From the NCBI GenBank assembly GCA_013817555.1, contig JACDCN010000024.1, positions 1 to 14,463 of the forward strand: a stretch of 14,463 bases of DNA, read 5' to 3'. Source of the DNA: Actinomycetota bacterium (lineage in GTDB: Bacteria; Actinomycetota; Thermoleophilia; Gaiellales; Gaiellaceae). Numbering within the stretch: the stretch's first letter is position 1; each line of letters opens with the position of its first letter. The notes under the pieces are model-generated. The model saw only the letters and a program-made list of their open reading frames with translations, made no database searches and was not told the origin of the DNA. Made by a program: the position numbers and the translations under genes. Shown here piece after piece: positions 1 to 7,345 of this stretch.

Positions 1-26
1 CTCTCCGGTGCGACTTCCGTCGCCAT
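1..26 (-). CDS. Start of a further pot-operon gene, probably ABC permease (partial)
   Basis: An ATG at 26-24 opens a frame (Met-Ala-Thr-Glu-Val-Ala-Pro-Glu) that runs off the window edge. It begins 4 nt after the stop of the PotD-like gene, on the same strand. PotA and PotD are present but no permease is, so a PotB-type inner-membrane permease is the expected next gene. Only eight codons are visible, so identity is inferred from context alone. The ribosome-binding site is weak (AGGA very close to the ATG). Confidence 0.4.
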
Positions 27-30
27 TTTC

Positions 31-1137
31 CTATGCGCTCTTGAACTCGGTCCAGATCCGCTCGCGCGACCTCGTTCCCTTCGCGGAGACGTTCGAGGAG
101 ACGAGCTTCTTCACCAGGCTCGGCGATGGGAACACGTCAGTGTTGTTGTAGACGCTCTTCGCCAGCACGCTCTTCAGAAGAGTCCGCTTGACCGGCGAGC
201 CGTAGTACGTGTACGACGTCTCCTGGGCGTTGACCCTTGGCTGGTAACAGAAGTCGATCCACTTGTGAGCGGCGTCCGGATTCTTCGCGCCGGTCGGGAT
301 GACGTAAGCATCGATCCAGAACTCCGCACCCTCTCCGGGGATGATGTACTCGGCGGGCTTCTGCCCGATGATCACGGCGCTGTCCCCGTTCCACGCCATG
401 CCGCCGTAAGCCTTGCCTCTGAGAATCTTCTGCTTCAGGTTGACCGAGTCGATCGAGTGCACGAACGGCTTGAGGTCGATCAAGAACTTCCTCGCCTTAT
501 CGAGCTCGCTCGCCGAGTCGGAGTTGTACGAGTACCCCATCATCATCAACACCGAGCCGACGGTCTCGAGACTACCGTCGAGCAGCGTGAACTTCTTCGG
601 GTACTTCTTGAAGAGCCCGTAGACCTCTCTCCAGGTCGTCGGGCGCTCCTTGATCAGGTCCTTCCGGTAGACGAACCCGGTCGTGCCCCAGTCCTTCGGG
701 ATCGACCACTCGTTCTTGGAGTCATACGGGAGGCCGAAGAATTTCGGGTCGATGTTCTTCCTTGCGTTCGGAAGCTTCTTGAGGTCGATCTTCTCGAGGA
801 GGTCCTCTTCGATCAGGATCCTCACCATGTACTCCGTCGGCACCGCGAGGTCGTACCCGCGCGCGCCCGCGTTCAGCTTGGCGAGCATCGTTTCGTTAGA
901 TGTGTAGAAGCTCTTTTTGACCGTGATTCCGGTCGCCTTCTGGAAGTCCGCATACGTCTTCGGGTTCACGTACGCGGCCCAGTTGTAGTAGTGGAGGACC
1001 TCAGCGGCGCCCCCCTCGACGCCCCCGAGCGCGCTGTCCGTCAGGCGCCCCCCGCTCGTCGCGGCCAGCGCGGCGAGCGCCGACACCGCCATGAAACCCT
1101 TCCGGTTGTACCGCCGCTCCCAGAGCGACTCTTGCAT
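31..1137 (-). CDS. potD: PotD-type polyamine ABC transporter substrate-binding protein
   Basis: Exported receptor that captures a polyamine (spermidine/putrescine type) and delivers it to the membrane transporter. The mature part follows the PotD fold. Residues matching the Escherichia coli PotD ligand site are visible, counting from the GTG at 1140: NWAAY (Trp54, Tyr57), PTEY (Tyr104), MAWNGD (Trp250) and FWIDAY (Trp275, Asp277). The N-terminus has an arginine pair (ERRYNRKGF) and a hydrophobic Ala-rich stretch at about residues 15-28. No lipobox cysteine is seen, so it may be Tat- or Sec-exported but not obviously a lipoprotein. The ATG at 1137 is preferred over the GTG at 1140 because GGAGG lies 7 nt upstream. 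It overlaps the potA stop by one base (TGATG). Length (about 369 aa) is normal. Exact substrate cannot be fixed from sequence. Confidence 0.9.
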   Translation of the reverse strand: MQESLWERRYNRKGFMAVSALAALAATSGGRLTDSALGGVEGGAAEVLHYYNWAAYVNPKTYADFQKATGITVKKSFYTSNETMLAKLNAGARGYDLAVPTEYMVRILIEEDLLEKIDLKKLPNARKNIDPKFFGLPYDSKNEWSIPKDWGTTGFVYRKDLIKERPTTWREVYGLFKKYPKKFTLLDGSLETVGSVLMMMGYSYNSDSASELDKARKFLIDLKPFVHSIDSVNLKQKILRGKAYGGMAWNGDSAVIIGQKPAEYIIPGEGAEFWIDAYVIPTGAKNPDAAHKWIDFCYQPRVNAQETSYTYYGSPVKRTLLKSVLAKSVYNNTDVFPSPSLVKKLVSSNVSAKGTRSRERIWTEFKSA

Positions 1138-2189
1138 CACGTCACCTCCGTCGCATCGATTTCCAGAGCCTCGTCGCTTGGCCAGCTGACAAACACTCGC
1201 TCACCCGCCCGGAGCGACTCGGCTCCAACTCCCTCTCTTGTCCTCTGTTCCCGTACGAGCACCTCCTGCCCGTCCTCCGTACGGACCAGGCACTGCACCG
1301 CGGGGCCTACGACCATCGTCGCGATCACGGTCGCGCCGAGCGCCCCCTCGACGCCCGGCACGCCCCGCGAGAGCCGGACGTGCTCCGGTCGGACGCCGAC
1401 GACGCCTCCGTTCTGGCTGATGAAGTTCGTCTCGCCGATGAAATCGGCGACGAACTTCGTCGCCGGTTGATCGTAGATCTCGCCCGGCGGCGCCAGCTGC
1501 TCGATCCTGCCCGCGCTCATTACCGCGACGCGGTCCGACATGGCCAGCGCCTCTTCCTGGTCGTGGGTCACGTACACGAACGTGATCCCGATCTCTTCCT
1601 GGATCCGCTTCAGCTCGATCTGCAGCTCTCGGCGAACCTTCAGGTCCAGCGCGCCGAGCGGCTCGTCGAGGAGCAGCACTTTCGGGCTCATCACGAGCGC
1701 CCTCGCCAGCGCGACGCGCTGCTGCTGCCCGCCGGAGAGCTGCTTCGGCTTCCGCCCCTCGAAGCCCGAAAGCCGAACGAGCTCGAGCATCTCGGTCGCT
1801 CGCGCCCGCCGATCCCTCTTCGCGAGTCTCCGTTGTTTCAACCCGTAGGCGACGTTCTCCGCGACTGTCAGGTGCGGGAACAGCGCATAGGACTGGAAGA
1901 CGGTGTTCACCTCGCGTTTGTAGGGCGGGAGGCGGGCTACGTCCTGGCCGCCGATGCGGACTTCGCCTTCATCGGGCCGCTCGAACCCTGCGATCAGGCG
2001 GAGCGTCGTCGTCTTCCCGCACCCAGAGGGACCGAGGAGCGACAGGAACTCGCCCGCGTGCACTTCGAGATCGATCGAGTCGACCGCGGCGAGGTCACCG
2101 AATCGCTTCGTCACGCCGACGAGCTCCACGTCCGGCGACCGTGCGTCGCTGGAGGGCGGGCTCAGTAGCTGGGTGGGCTGATGATCCAC
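1137..2189 (-). CDS. potA: PotA-type polyamine ABC transporter ATP-binding protein
   Basis: Cytoplasmic ATPase powering polyamine-type uptake. All ABC motifs are intact: Walker A GPSGCGKTT (53-61), Q-loop Gln99 (VFQSYALFP), signature LSGGQQQ (151-157), Walker B VLLLDEP (171-177), D-loop GALD and H-loop His209 (VTHDQEEA). Residues from about 262 on form a TOBE-type C-terminal domain (VGVRPEHVRL), as in PotA/MalK-type importers. The GTG start at 2189 has GGAGG 4 nt upstream and lies inside the 3' end of the regulator gene (28-nt overlap). The stop overlaps the potD start. It is thus translationally linked on both sides. Its neighbours decide the polyamine assignment, since the ATPase alone could serve other importers such as iron or spermidine systems. 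Confidence 0.92.
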   Translation of the reverse strand: MDHQPTQLLSPPSSDARSPDVELVGVTKRFGDLAAVDSIDLEVHAGEFLSLLGPSGCGKTTTLRLIAGFERPDEGEVRIGGQDVARLPPYKREVNTVFQSYALFPHLTVAENVAYGLKQRRLAKRDRRARATEMLELVRLSGFEGRKPKQLSGGQQQRVALARALVMSPKVLLLDEPLGALDLKVRRELQIELKRIQEEIGITFVYVTHDQEEALAMSDRVAVMSAGRIEQLAPPGEIYDQPATKFVADFIGETNFISQNGGVVGVRPEHVRLSRGVPGVEGALGATVIATMVVGPAVQCLVRTEDGQEVLVREQRTREGVGAESLRAGERVFVSWPSDEALEIDATEVT

Positions 2190-2740
2190 ATCACCTCCGC
2201 GGTGCCGTCACCGGCGTTCGTGAGCCGGTGTGAGGTCGAGCTGCGGTAGTCGATCGAGTCGCCTGTCGATAGCTCGAACACGTCGGTACCGAGCTGCAGA
2301 TGGACGACGCCTTCGAGCACGACGAGCAGCTCCTCGGAGTCGCCGTGCGTGTAGGGCTCGTCCCCCGTCGAGCCACCTGCGTCGAGCTCCCCCACCAACA
2401 CTTGCAAGTGCTCGAGCGGTCTTGGCGTCAACATGTATTTCCGGCCGAGCGTTCCGAATGTCAACGCGGGACGGACGTCGCGCCTGAGCACCCGCGGGCG
2501 ACTCGGCTTCCCGTTCGGCTCGAACAGGTCGGCGACGTTGACTCCGAGGGCCGCGGCGATGCGCTTCAGCGAGGCGACGCTCGCGTTCGCTCGGCCCCTC
2601 TCGACCTGGCTCAGGAAGCTCTCCGAAAGGTCCGCGCGGTCGGCGACCGTCTTCAGCGTCACACGACGGAGCGTCCGGATCGCGCGGAGACGCTCGCCAA
2701 GGTCGACGCGGGTGTCCTCAACAGTCGCCTGAGAGCTCAT
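2162..2740 (-). CDS. XRE-family regulator with C-terminal cupin domain (PuuR-like layout)
   Basis: Predicted DNA-binding regulator. After a short leader it has a helix-turn-helix of XRE/Cro type (LGERLRAIRTLRRVTLK, then LSESFLSQVERG and SLKRIAAALGV), followed by a linker and a small-molecule-sensing cupin barrel (SEELLVVLEG; GDSIDY; TSHRLTN). The same layout is found in PuuR, which controls putrescine use. Its place inside a PotA/PotD operon suggests it senses a polyamine and controls this operon, but that is inference. The ATG at 2740 gives 192 aa. A TTG at 2776 would give 204 aa. Neither has a well-spaced ribosome-binding site, and the HTH begins after both. Its 3' end overlaps potA by 28 nt. 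Confidence 0.85.
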   Translation of the reverse strand: MSSQATVEDTRVDLGERLRAIRTLRRVTLKTVADRADLSESFLSQVERGRANASVASLKRIAAALGVNVADLFEPNGKPSRPRVLRRDVRPALTFGTLGRKYMLTPRPLEHLQVLVGELDAGGSTGDEPYTHGDSEELLVVLEGVVHLQLGTDVFELSTGDSIDYRSSTSHRLTNAGDGTAEVMWIISPPSY

Positions 2741-2790
2741 CGAAGAAAACTGAAGCGACACTACTTCCCGCTTCAACGCGATGCAAGCGT

Positions 2791-3249
2791 CTACCCCTCC
2801 TTCTCCTCGAGGGTGCGGATGTCCCAGAGTGGACGGCCGAGCTGCGAGTCGGTGAACGCCATCACAGAGATCTGGCGCGAGTCCGGATACTCGACTGCCT
2901 CCGGCGACGGCCGGCTTGCCACCATCAGATAGCGGACCGGTTCGTAGCTTCGGTTGATGAGCTGATGGGCGCCCTCCGGGCCTACCGTAAAGTGGACGAC
3001 GTCGCCCTCTTCCAAGTCCCGCTCGCCCGCGGGCTCACGCAGCGTGGGACGGCCGCGCAGGACGACGAGCAGCTCCTCGGCCCCGTGGTGGAAGTGGTAG
3101 TAGCCGCCGGTCTTCTCCGGCGGTATCTCGTACAGCGTCGCTCCGATCTTCTCACCGCGGGGTAGCCGCGTCGTCTTGTCCGCCGCCCACTCCTCGTCGT
3201 CCCTCTCGAACTCCCAATCGTCGCTCCAGATGTTCGGGGTCTCTCCCAC
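2791..3249 (-). CDS. Stand-alone cupin-domain protein
   Basis: Small single-domain cupin. Both conserved metal-site motifs are clear: motif 1 GYYHFHHGAEELLVVLRG with His-x-His and Glu, and motif 2 GDVVHFTVGPEGAHQLIN with the late His. This supports a metal-binding beta barrel, either enzyme or ligand-binding protein. The substrate is unknown. It is the first gene of the pot-type operon, 14-50 nt before the XRE-cupin gene depending on that gene's start. The GTG at 3249 is preferred because GGAGG lies 6 nt upstream. The longer ATG at 3291 has no ribosome-binding site and would overlap the divergent gene's start by 10 nt. Its motif 1 resembles that of the regulator's cupin (EELLVVL in both), so both may handle the same ligand. 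Possible roles include polyamine or amino-alcohol metabolism, unproven. Confidence 0.8.
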   Translation of the reverse strand: MGETPNIWSDDWEFERDDEEWAADKTTRLPRGEKIGATLYEIPPEKTGGYYHFHHGAEELLVVLRGRPTLREPAGERDLEEGDVVHFTVGPEGAHQLINRSYEPVRYLMVASRPSPEAVEYPDSRQISVMAFTDSQLGRPLWDIRTLEEKEG

Positions 3250-3281
3250 GCTCCGCCTCCTCGGGAAGTCATGATCGGCTG

Positions 3282-4172
3282 ATGGAGTCATACCGCACGC
3301 CCGACGAGCGCTTTAGAGGTCTCCCCGGATATGCGTTCGAGTCCAACTACCTGGAGCAAGACGGGCTCCGCATGCATTACGTGGAGGAGGGCGCCGGCGA
3401 GCCCGTGCTCCTTCTGCACGGCGAGCCGACGTGGGCCTATCTGTACCGAAAGATGATCCCGCCGCTCGCGGGCGTCGCCCGAGTCGTCGCACCGGACTAC
3501 TTCGGCTTCGGGCGCTCCGACAAACCGACGCGCATCGAGGACTACTCCTACGACTTCCATTACCACTCGATCGAACGGCTGGCCGATGAGATGGATCTAC
3601 GAGAGTTGACCGTCGTGGTGCAGGACTGGGGCGGGCCGATCGGCCTGCGGCTCGCCGTCGAGCGGCCGGAGCGCGTCGCGCGGCTCGTCATCCTCAACAC
3701 CGGGATCGGTGCGGGCCGTGCGCCCTCGTCGGAATGGCTGCGCTTCCGGGAGTTCGTGCGACGCGTGGGCACCGAGCTCGTGCCCGGCCAGCTCATTCAG
3801 ATCACCTGCGTGACCGAGCTGGACGACGCCGTCGTGGAAGCGTACAACGCGCCCTTCCCGACGCCGGAGTCGAAGGCCGGCGTGCTCGCGTTCCCCGAGC
3901 TCGTACCGACGGAACTGGATCACCCGTCGGCGGCGAAGATGCTCGAGGTGCGAGCCGGGCTCGAGCGCTGGGAGAAGCCGACGCTCGTGCTCTTCTCCGA
4001 CTCCGACCCGGTCTTCTCCACCGTGGCCGCCGAGCACATGGCTGCGCGCATCCCGGGCGCGCGCCCGGCCGAGATCATCGAGGGCGCGGGTCACTTCTTG
4101 CAGGAAGAGAAGGGCGAGGAGATCGCGGAGCGAATCGTCCGGTTCCTTGCCGATTCGACGGGCCGGCGGTAG
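3282..4172 (+). CDS. Haloalkane-dehalogenase-like alpha/beta hydrolase (HLD-I type)
   Basis: Cytoplasmic alpha/beta hydrolase, 296 aa, resembling Xanthobacter DhlA along its whole length: RTPDERF near the N-terminus, HGEPTWAYLYRKMIPP (46-61), APDYFGFGRSDKP, then the nucleophile elbow VVQDWGG. Predicted triad: Asp115, Asp242 (SDSDPVF) and His271 (GAGH). Trp116 after the nucleophile matches the first halide-stabilising Trp of DhlA. The position matching DhlA Trp175 appears to be Cys176 (ITCVTELDD), so true dehalogenase activity is uncertain. Known members hydrolyse carbon-halogen bonds, but many homologues with this name are untested. The ATG at 3282 is supported because RTPDERF sits at the usual distance from the start. 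There is no ribosome-binding site. CATGAT at 3270-3275 could be a -10 box for a leaderless transcript. It is divergent from the cupin operon and convergent with korB (13-nt gap). Confidence 0.85.
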   Translation: MESYRTPDERFRGLPGYAFESNYLEQDGLRMHYVEEGAGEPVLLLHGEPTWAYLYRKMIPPLAGVARVVAPDYFGFGRSDKPTRIEDYSYDFHYHSIERLADEMDLRELTVVVQDWGGPIGLRLAVERPERVARLVILNTGIGAGRAPSSEWLRFREFVRRVGTELVPGQLIQITCVTELDDAVVEAYNAPFPTPESKAGVLAFPELVPTELDHPSAAKMLEVRAGLERWEKPTLVLFSDSDPVFSTVAAEHMAARIPGARPAEIIEGAGHFLQEEKGEEIAERIVRFLADSTGRR

Positions 4173-4185
4173 CTCGGCCCTCGAC

Positions 4186-5214
4186 TCAGGACTCGACGGT
4201 CCAGGTATCGCCGGAGTGGAGCAGCGTTTCGAGGTCGCCTTCGCCCGATCGCTCACGGGCGGTCTCCAACTGCTCACTCATTAGGTCGTCGTACACCGGT
4301 CGCTCGACGCTCCTGAAGACTCCCAGCGGCACCGCACCGTCCGTCTCGAACGTGATTCGCGAGAGCGCGAACGCGAGGCTCGGCTCGCGCTGACCCGCGT
4401 CGTGGACCAGCAACCCGTCCTCGCCGCCCTCGCCCAAGTCGACGACCCGTGCCGACCCGTCCACGTCCTGCACGACACCCTTCTCCCCCTCCGCGCCGAA
4501 GCGGATCGGCGCGCCGCTCTCGAGATAGATCCGGTTCCCCTTCTCCTCGCGCACGAAGTCGAACGCGCCGTCGTTGTAGATGTTGCAGTTCTGGAGGATC
4601 TCGACGAACGCGGACCCGCGGTGCCGCGCGGCCGCGCCTAGCACCTCGGTGAGTCCCTTCTTGTCCGTGTCGATCGCCCGCGCGACGAACGACGCCTCGG
4701 CGCCGATCGCGATCGAGAGCGGATTGAAGGGGTAGTCGAGCGACCCCATCGGCGTCGACTTCGTCACCTTGCCGAGCTCCGACGTCGGCGAGTACTGGCC
4801 CTTCGTCAGCCCGTAGATCTTGTTGTTGAAGAGCAGGATCTTGAGGTTGACGTTTCGCCGCAGCGAATGGATCAGGTGGTTGCCGCCGATCGAGAGCGCG
4901 TCCCCGTCCCCAGTCACGACCCACACGGACAGGTCTGGTCGGCTCACGGCCAGCCCTGTGGCGATCGCCGGAGCGCGCCCGTGGATCGAGTGCATCCCGT
5001 AGGTCTGCATGTAGTACGGGAGCCGCGCGGCGCAGCCGATCCCCGAGACGAAGACGATTCGCTCGCGCGTGAGGCCGAGCTCGGGCATAAAGCCCTGGAG
5101 CACGTTCAGGATCGCGTAGTCCCCGCAGCCCGGGCACCAGCGCACCTCCTGGTCGGACTTGAAGTCCTTCGCCGTCAGCTGCACGAGCCCATTTCCGTTG
5201 CCGCCTTCGCTCAT
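4186..5214 (-). CDS. korB: 2-oxoacid:ferredoxin oxidoreductase, beta subunit
   Basis: Thiamine-diphosphate subunit of a 2-oxoacid (probably 2-oxoglutarate):ferredoxin oxidoreductase, which decarboxylates the oxoacid to acyl-CoA and reduces ferredoxin. In 342 aa it shows four cysteines spaced as in the archaeal two-subunit enzymes for one [4Fe-4S] cluster: Cys27 and Cys30 (WCPGCGDYAI), Cys61 (GIGCAARLPYY) and Cys210 (LQNCNIYNDG). The TPP/Mg motif runs from GDGDALSIGG (102) to FNNKIYGLTKGQYSPTS. The ATG at 5214 overlaps the stop of the preceding 81-aa gene (ATGA). A longer in-frame extension to 5541 overlaps that gene and korA and has no family similarity, so it is rejected. There is no separate ferredoxin-like delta subunit in the window. 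2-oxoglutarate is favoured over pyruvate by overall resemblance only. Confidence 0.93.
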   Translation of the reverse strand: MSEGGNGNGLVQLTAKDFKSDQEVRWCPGCGDYAILNVLQGFMPELGLTRERIVFVSGIGCAARLPYYMQTYGMHSIHGRAPAIATGLAVSRPDLSVWVVTGDGDALSIGGNHLIHSLRRNVNLKILLFNNKIYGLTKGQYSPTSELGKVTKSTPMGSLDYPFNPLSIAIGAEASFVARAIDTDKKGLTEVLGAAARHRGSAFVEILQNCNIYNDGAFDFVREEKGNRIYLESGAPIRFGAEGEKGVVQDVDGSARVVDLGEGGEDGLLVHDAGQREPSLAFALSRITFETDGAVPLGVFRSVERPVYDDLMSEQLETARERSGEGDLETLLHSGDTWTVES

Positions 5215-5456
5215 CGCCTTTTCTCGTTTCCACGCTTGAAGTTGCCGGTCGCCCTGGCCATCAAGAGCTGCAGCTCGTGTCCGGAGCACTCCGGGGCGAC
5301 GGCCAGGAAGTTCTCTGCGAGCTTCCCCGAGAGAACCGTCGCCGGCCGCTGGTTCCAGAAGATCGCGACTGTGCCGTCCTTCCGCTGCCGAAACGTGAAC
5401 GGCTGCTCCTTCAGCAATACGCCGCGCCGGTCGAGCGCCTTCTTCTTCGGCCTCAC
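5211..5456 (-). CDS. Small unrecognised protein between korA and korB
   Basis: An 81-aa basic protein with many Lys/Arg at both ends (start RPKKKALDRR, end NFKRGNEKRR). The middle looks like short beta strands followed by a helix (DGTVAIFWNQRPATVLSG, then KLAENFLAV and HELQLLMARATGNF). It has one cysteine (PECSG) and no membrane segment or signal peptide. I do not recognise a named family, though the ending LLMARATGNFKRGNE looks like a conserved small-protein signature. The GTG start overlaps the korA stop (GTGA) and its TGA overlaps the korB ATG (ATGA), so it is translationally linked to both oxidoreductase subunits. That argues for a real gene working with KorAB, for example in assembly, stability or electron-carrier docking, but the role is inference. 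Confidence 0.8.
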   Translation of the reverse strand: MRPKKKALDRRGVLLKEQPFTFRQRKDGTVAIFWNQRPATVLSGKLAENFLAVAPECSGHELQLLMARATGNFKRGNEKRR

Positions 5457-7264
5457 GAGTCCACCAGCGCCGTGATCGCGTCCGCGAGCTCCGCAGCCCG
5501 GAACGGGCGCCCACGCACCTTGTTGTAGCCCACCGCGTCAACGAGGAACTCGGCGCGGATCAGCATCTTGAGCTGGCCGAGATTGATCTCCGGCATGAGC
5601 ACCTTCTCGTAGCTCCGCACCACCTCGCCGGTGTTCCGCGGAAACGGGTTCAGGTAGTGGAGGTGCGCGGTTGCGACCTTCCGCCCGCTCGCCCGCACGC
5701 GCCGCGCCGCGGCGCCGATCGCACCGTAGGTCGAGCCCCAGCCGAGCACGAGCGTGTTCGCGCCGTCAGGGTCGTCCACCTCGAGCTCGGGGATGTCCGC
5801 TGCGATGCCCGCGACCTTCGCCGCACGCAGCCGCACCATCAGATCGTGGTTTTCGGGGTCGTAGGAGATGTTGCCGGTCTTGTCCTCCTTCTCGAGCCCG
5901 CCGATCCGGTGCTCGAGACCCGGCGTCCCGGGGATCGCCCACGGTCGCGCGAGCGTCTCGGCGTCGCGCTTGTAGGGGAGGAACACATCCCCGTCTTTCG
6001 GCGAGGTCGCGAACTCCGTCGAGATGTCGGGAAGCGCGCTCACATCCGGGATCAGCCACGGCTCCGAGCCGTTCGCGAGGTACGCGTCCGAGAGGAGGAA
6101 GACCGGAGTCCGGTACTTGATCGCGATCCGCGCGGCCTCGATCGCCGCGTCGAAGCACCCCGCTGGAGTCGATGCGGCCACCACCGGCACCGGCGACTCC
6201 GAGTTGCGTCCGAACATGACCATCAGGAGGTCAGCCTGCTCCGGTTTTGTCGGCATTCCCGTCGAAGGCCCCGCGCGCTGGACGTCGACGACGATCAGTG
6301 GCAGCTCGAGCGTCACCGCGAGCCCGACGGTCTCCGACTTGAGCACGATTCCTGGACCCGCCGAGGTCGTCACGCCGAGCGAGCCCCCGAAGGCTGCCCC
6401 CAGCGCGGCGCCCGACGCTGCAATCTCGTCCTCGGCCTGAAACGTGCGCACGCCGAAGTGCTTCATGTTTGCGAGCTGCTCGAGGACGTCCGAGGCGGGG
6501 GTGATCGGATATGCCCCCAGGAACAAGGGCAGCCCAGAGAGCTTGCTCGCGGCGATCAGGCCGTAGGTCAGCGCCGAGTTTCCGGAGATCTGCCGATACC
6601 TGCCCGGCTCGAGCTTCGCCGGCGCGATCTCGTACGAGACCGCGAAGTCCTCGGAGGTCTCGCCGTAGTTCCAACCGGCCTTGAAGGCCCGCGTATTCGC
6701 TTCTGCGATCTCGGGACGCTTCCCGAACTTCGTCTCGATGAAGCCGAGTGTCCCTTCGATCGGACGGTTGTAGAGCCAAGACATGAGCCCGAGGGCGAAG
6801 AAGTTCTTCGAGCGCTCGGCCTCGCGGGACGTGATTCCGTCGACCTCCTTCAGCGCTTCGATCGTCATCGACGAGAGCGAGACCGCGTGGACGTGGAAGT
6901 CGGAGAGCGACCCGTCGTCGAGCGGGCTCGTCGCGTAGCCCGCCTTCTGGAGGTTGCGGTCCGAGAACGCGTCGGTGTTCACGATGACTGTCCCGCCCTT
7001 GGCGAGGTCTCCGAGGTTGACCTTGAGCGCCGCGGGGTTCATCGCCACGAGCACGTTCGGCTGGTCGCCCGGCGTCAGGATGTCGTGGTCGGCGAAGTGC
7101 ACCTGGAAGCCCGACACGCCGGGTAGCGACCCCGCCGGCGCGCGGATCTCCGCCGGGAAGTCGGGCAGAGTCGCGAGGTCGTTCCCGAAGACCGCGGTCT
7201 CGCTCGTGAAGCGGTCGCCGGTCAGCTGCATGCCGTCACCGGAGTCGCCCGCGAAGCGGATCAC
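5453..7264 (-). CDS. korA: 2-oxoacid:ferredoxin oxidoreductase, fused gamma-alpha subunit
   Basis: Large subunit of the KorAB oxidoreductase. The gamma domain is at the N-terminus (RFAGDSGDGMQLTGDRFTSE, residues about 3-22, to about 185). The alpha domain with its pyrimidine/oxoacid-binding part follows (YPITPASDV 252-260, QAEDEIAASGA, TTSAGPG, QRAGPSTGMPTKPEQADL), then a C-terminal transketolase-like domain (TLVLGWGSTYGA, HLHYLNPFP). Gamma-alpha fusion in one chain is the usual form in actinobacteria. The first standard start codon is the GTG at 7264, but family-like residues (KPVEQLERV) continue in frame upstream to an in-frame TGA at 7309-7307 without any ATG/GTG/TTG. The real start may be an ATA at 7303. 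The stop overlaps the start of the 81-aa gene. It is divergent from the SRPBCC gene across an 81-nt spacer. Confidence 0.93.
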   Translation of the reverse strand: MIRFAGDSGDGMQLTGDRFTSETAVFGNDLATLPDFPAEIRAPAGSLPGVSGFQVHFADHDILTPGDQPNVLVAMNPAALKVNLGDLAKGGTVIVNTDAFSDRNLQKAGYATSPLDDGSLSDFHVHAVSLSSMTIEALKEVDGITSREAERSKNFFALGLMSWLYNRPIEGTLGFIETKFGKRPEIAEANTRAFKAGWNYGETSEDFAVSYEIAPAKLEPGRYRQISGNSALTYGLIAASKLSGLPLFLGAYPITPASDVLEQLANMKHFGVRTFQAEDEIAASGAALGAAFGGSLGVTTSAGPGIVLKSETVGLAVTLELPLIVVDVQRAGPSTGMPTKPEQADLLMVMFGRNSESPVPVVAASTPAGCFDAAIEAARIAIKYRTPVFLLSDAYLANGSEPWLIPDVSALPDISTEFATSPKDGDVFLPYKRDAETLARPWAIPGTPGLEHRIGGLEKEDKTGNISYDPENHDLMVRLRAAKVAGIAADIPELEVDDPDGANTLVLGWGSTYGAIGAAARRVRASGRKVATAHLHYLNPFPRNTGEVVRSYEKVLMPEINLGQLKMLIRAEFLVDAVGYNKVRGRPFRAAELADAITALVDS

Positions 7265-7345
7265 GACCCGTTCTAGCTGCTCGACAGGTTTGGTCTTCGC
7301 TATGAGTCAGGTATAGCTGACACGGCGAACGCCGGCAGCCCCGAG
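7265..7345. promoter_or_regulatory. Divergent promoter region of korA and the SRPBCC gene
   Basis: This short spacer must carry the promoters of both divergent units unless they lie inside coding sequence. On the minus strand TATACC at 7315-7310 resembles a -10 box and would place a transcript start near 7303, right at the suspected non-standard korA start. On the plus strand TATAGC at 7312-7317 with TTGGTC at 7290-7295 (16-nt spacing) is a weak candidate promoter. The two -10 candidates overlap. These are by-eye matches. Confidence 0.3.

Noticed and set aside
265..1470. 401-codon plus-strand open frame
   Set aside because: It is antisense to potD and potA, Arg/Val/Leu/Asp-rich in composition with no domain, and arises from codon bias.
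5215..5541. N-terminal extension of korB to 5541
   Set aside because: It overlaps the 81-aa gene and korA, and KorB family similarity begins at the ATG at 5214.
5657..7126. 489-codon plus-strand open frame
   Set aside because: It is antisense to the well-conserved korA and has low-complexity Arg-rich composition.
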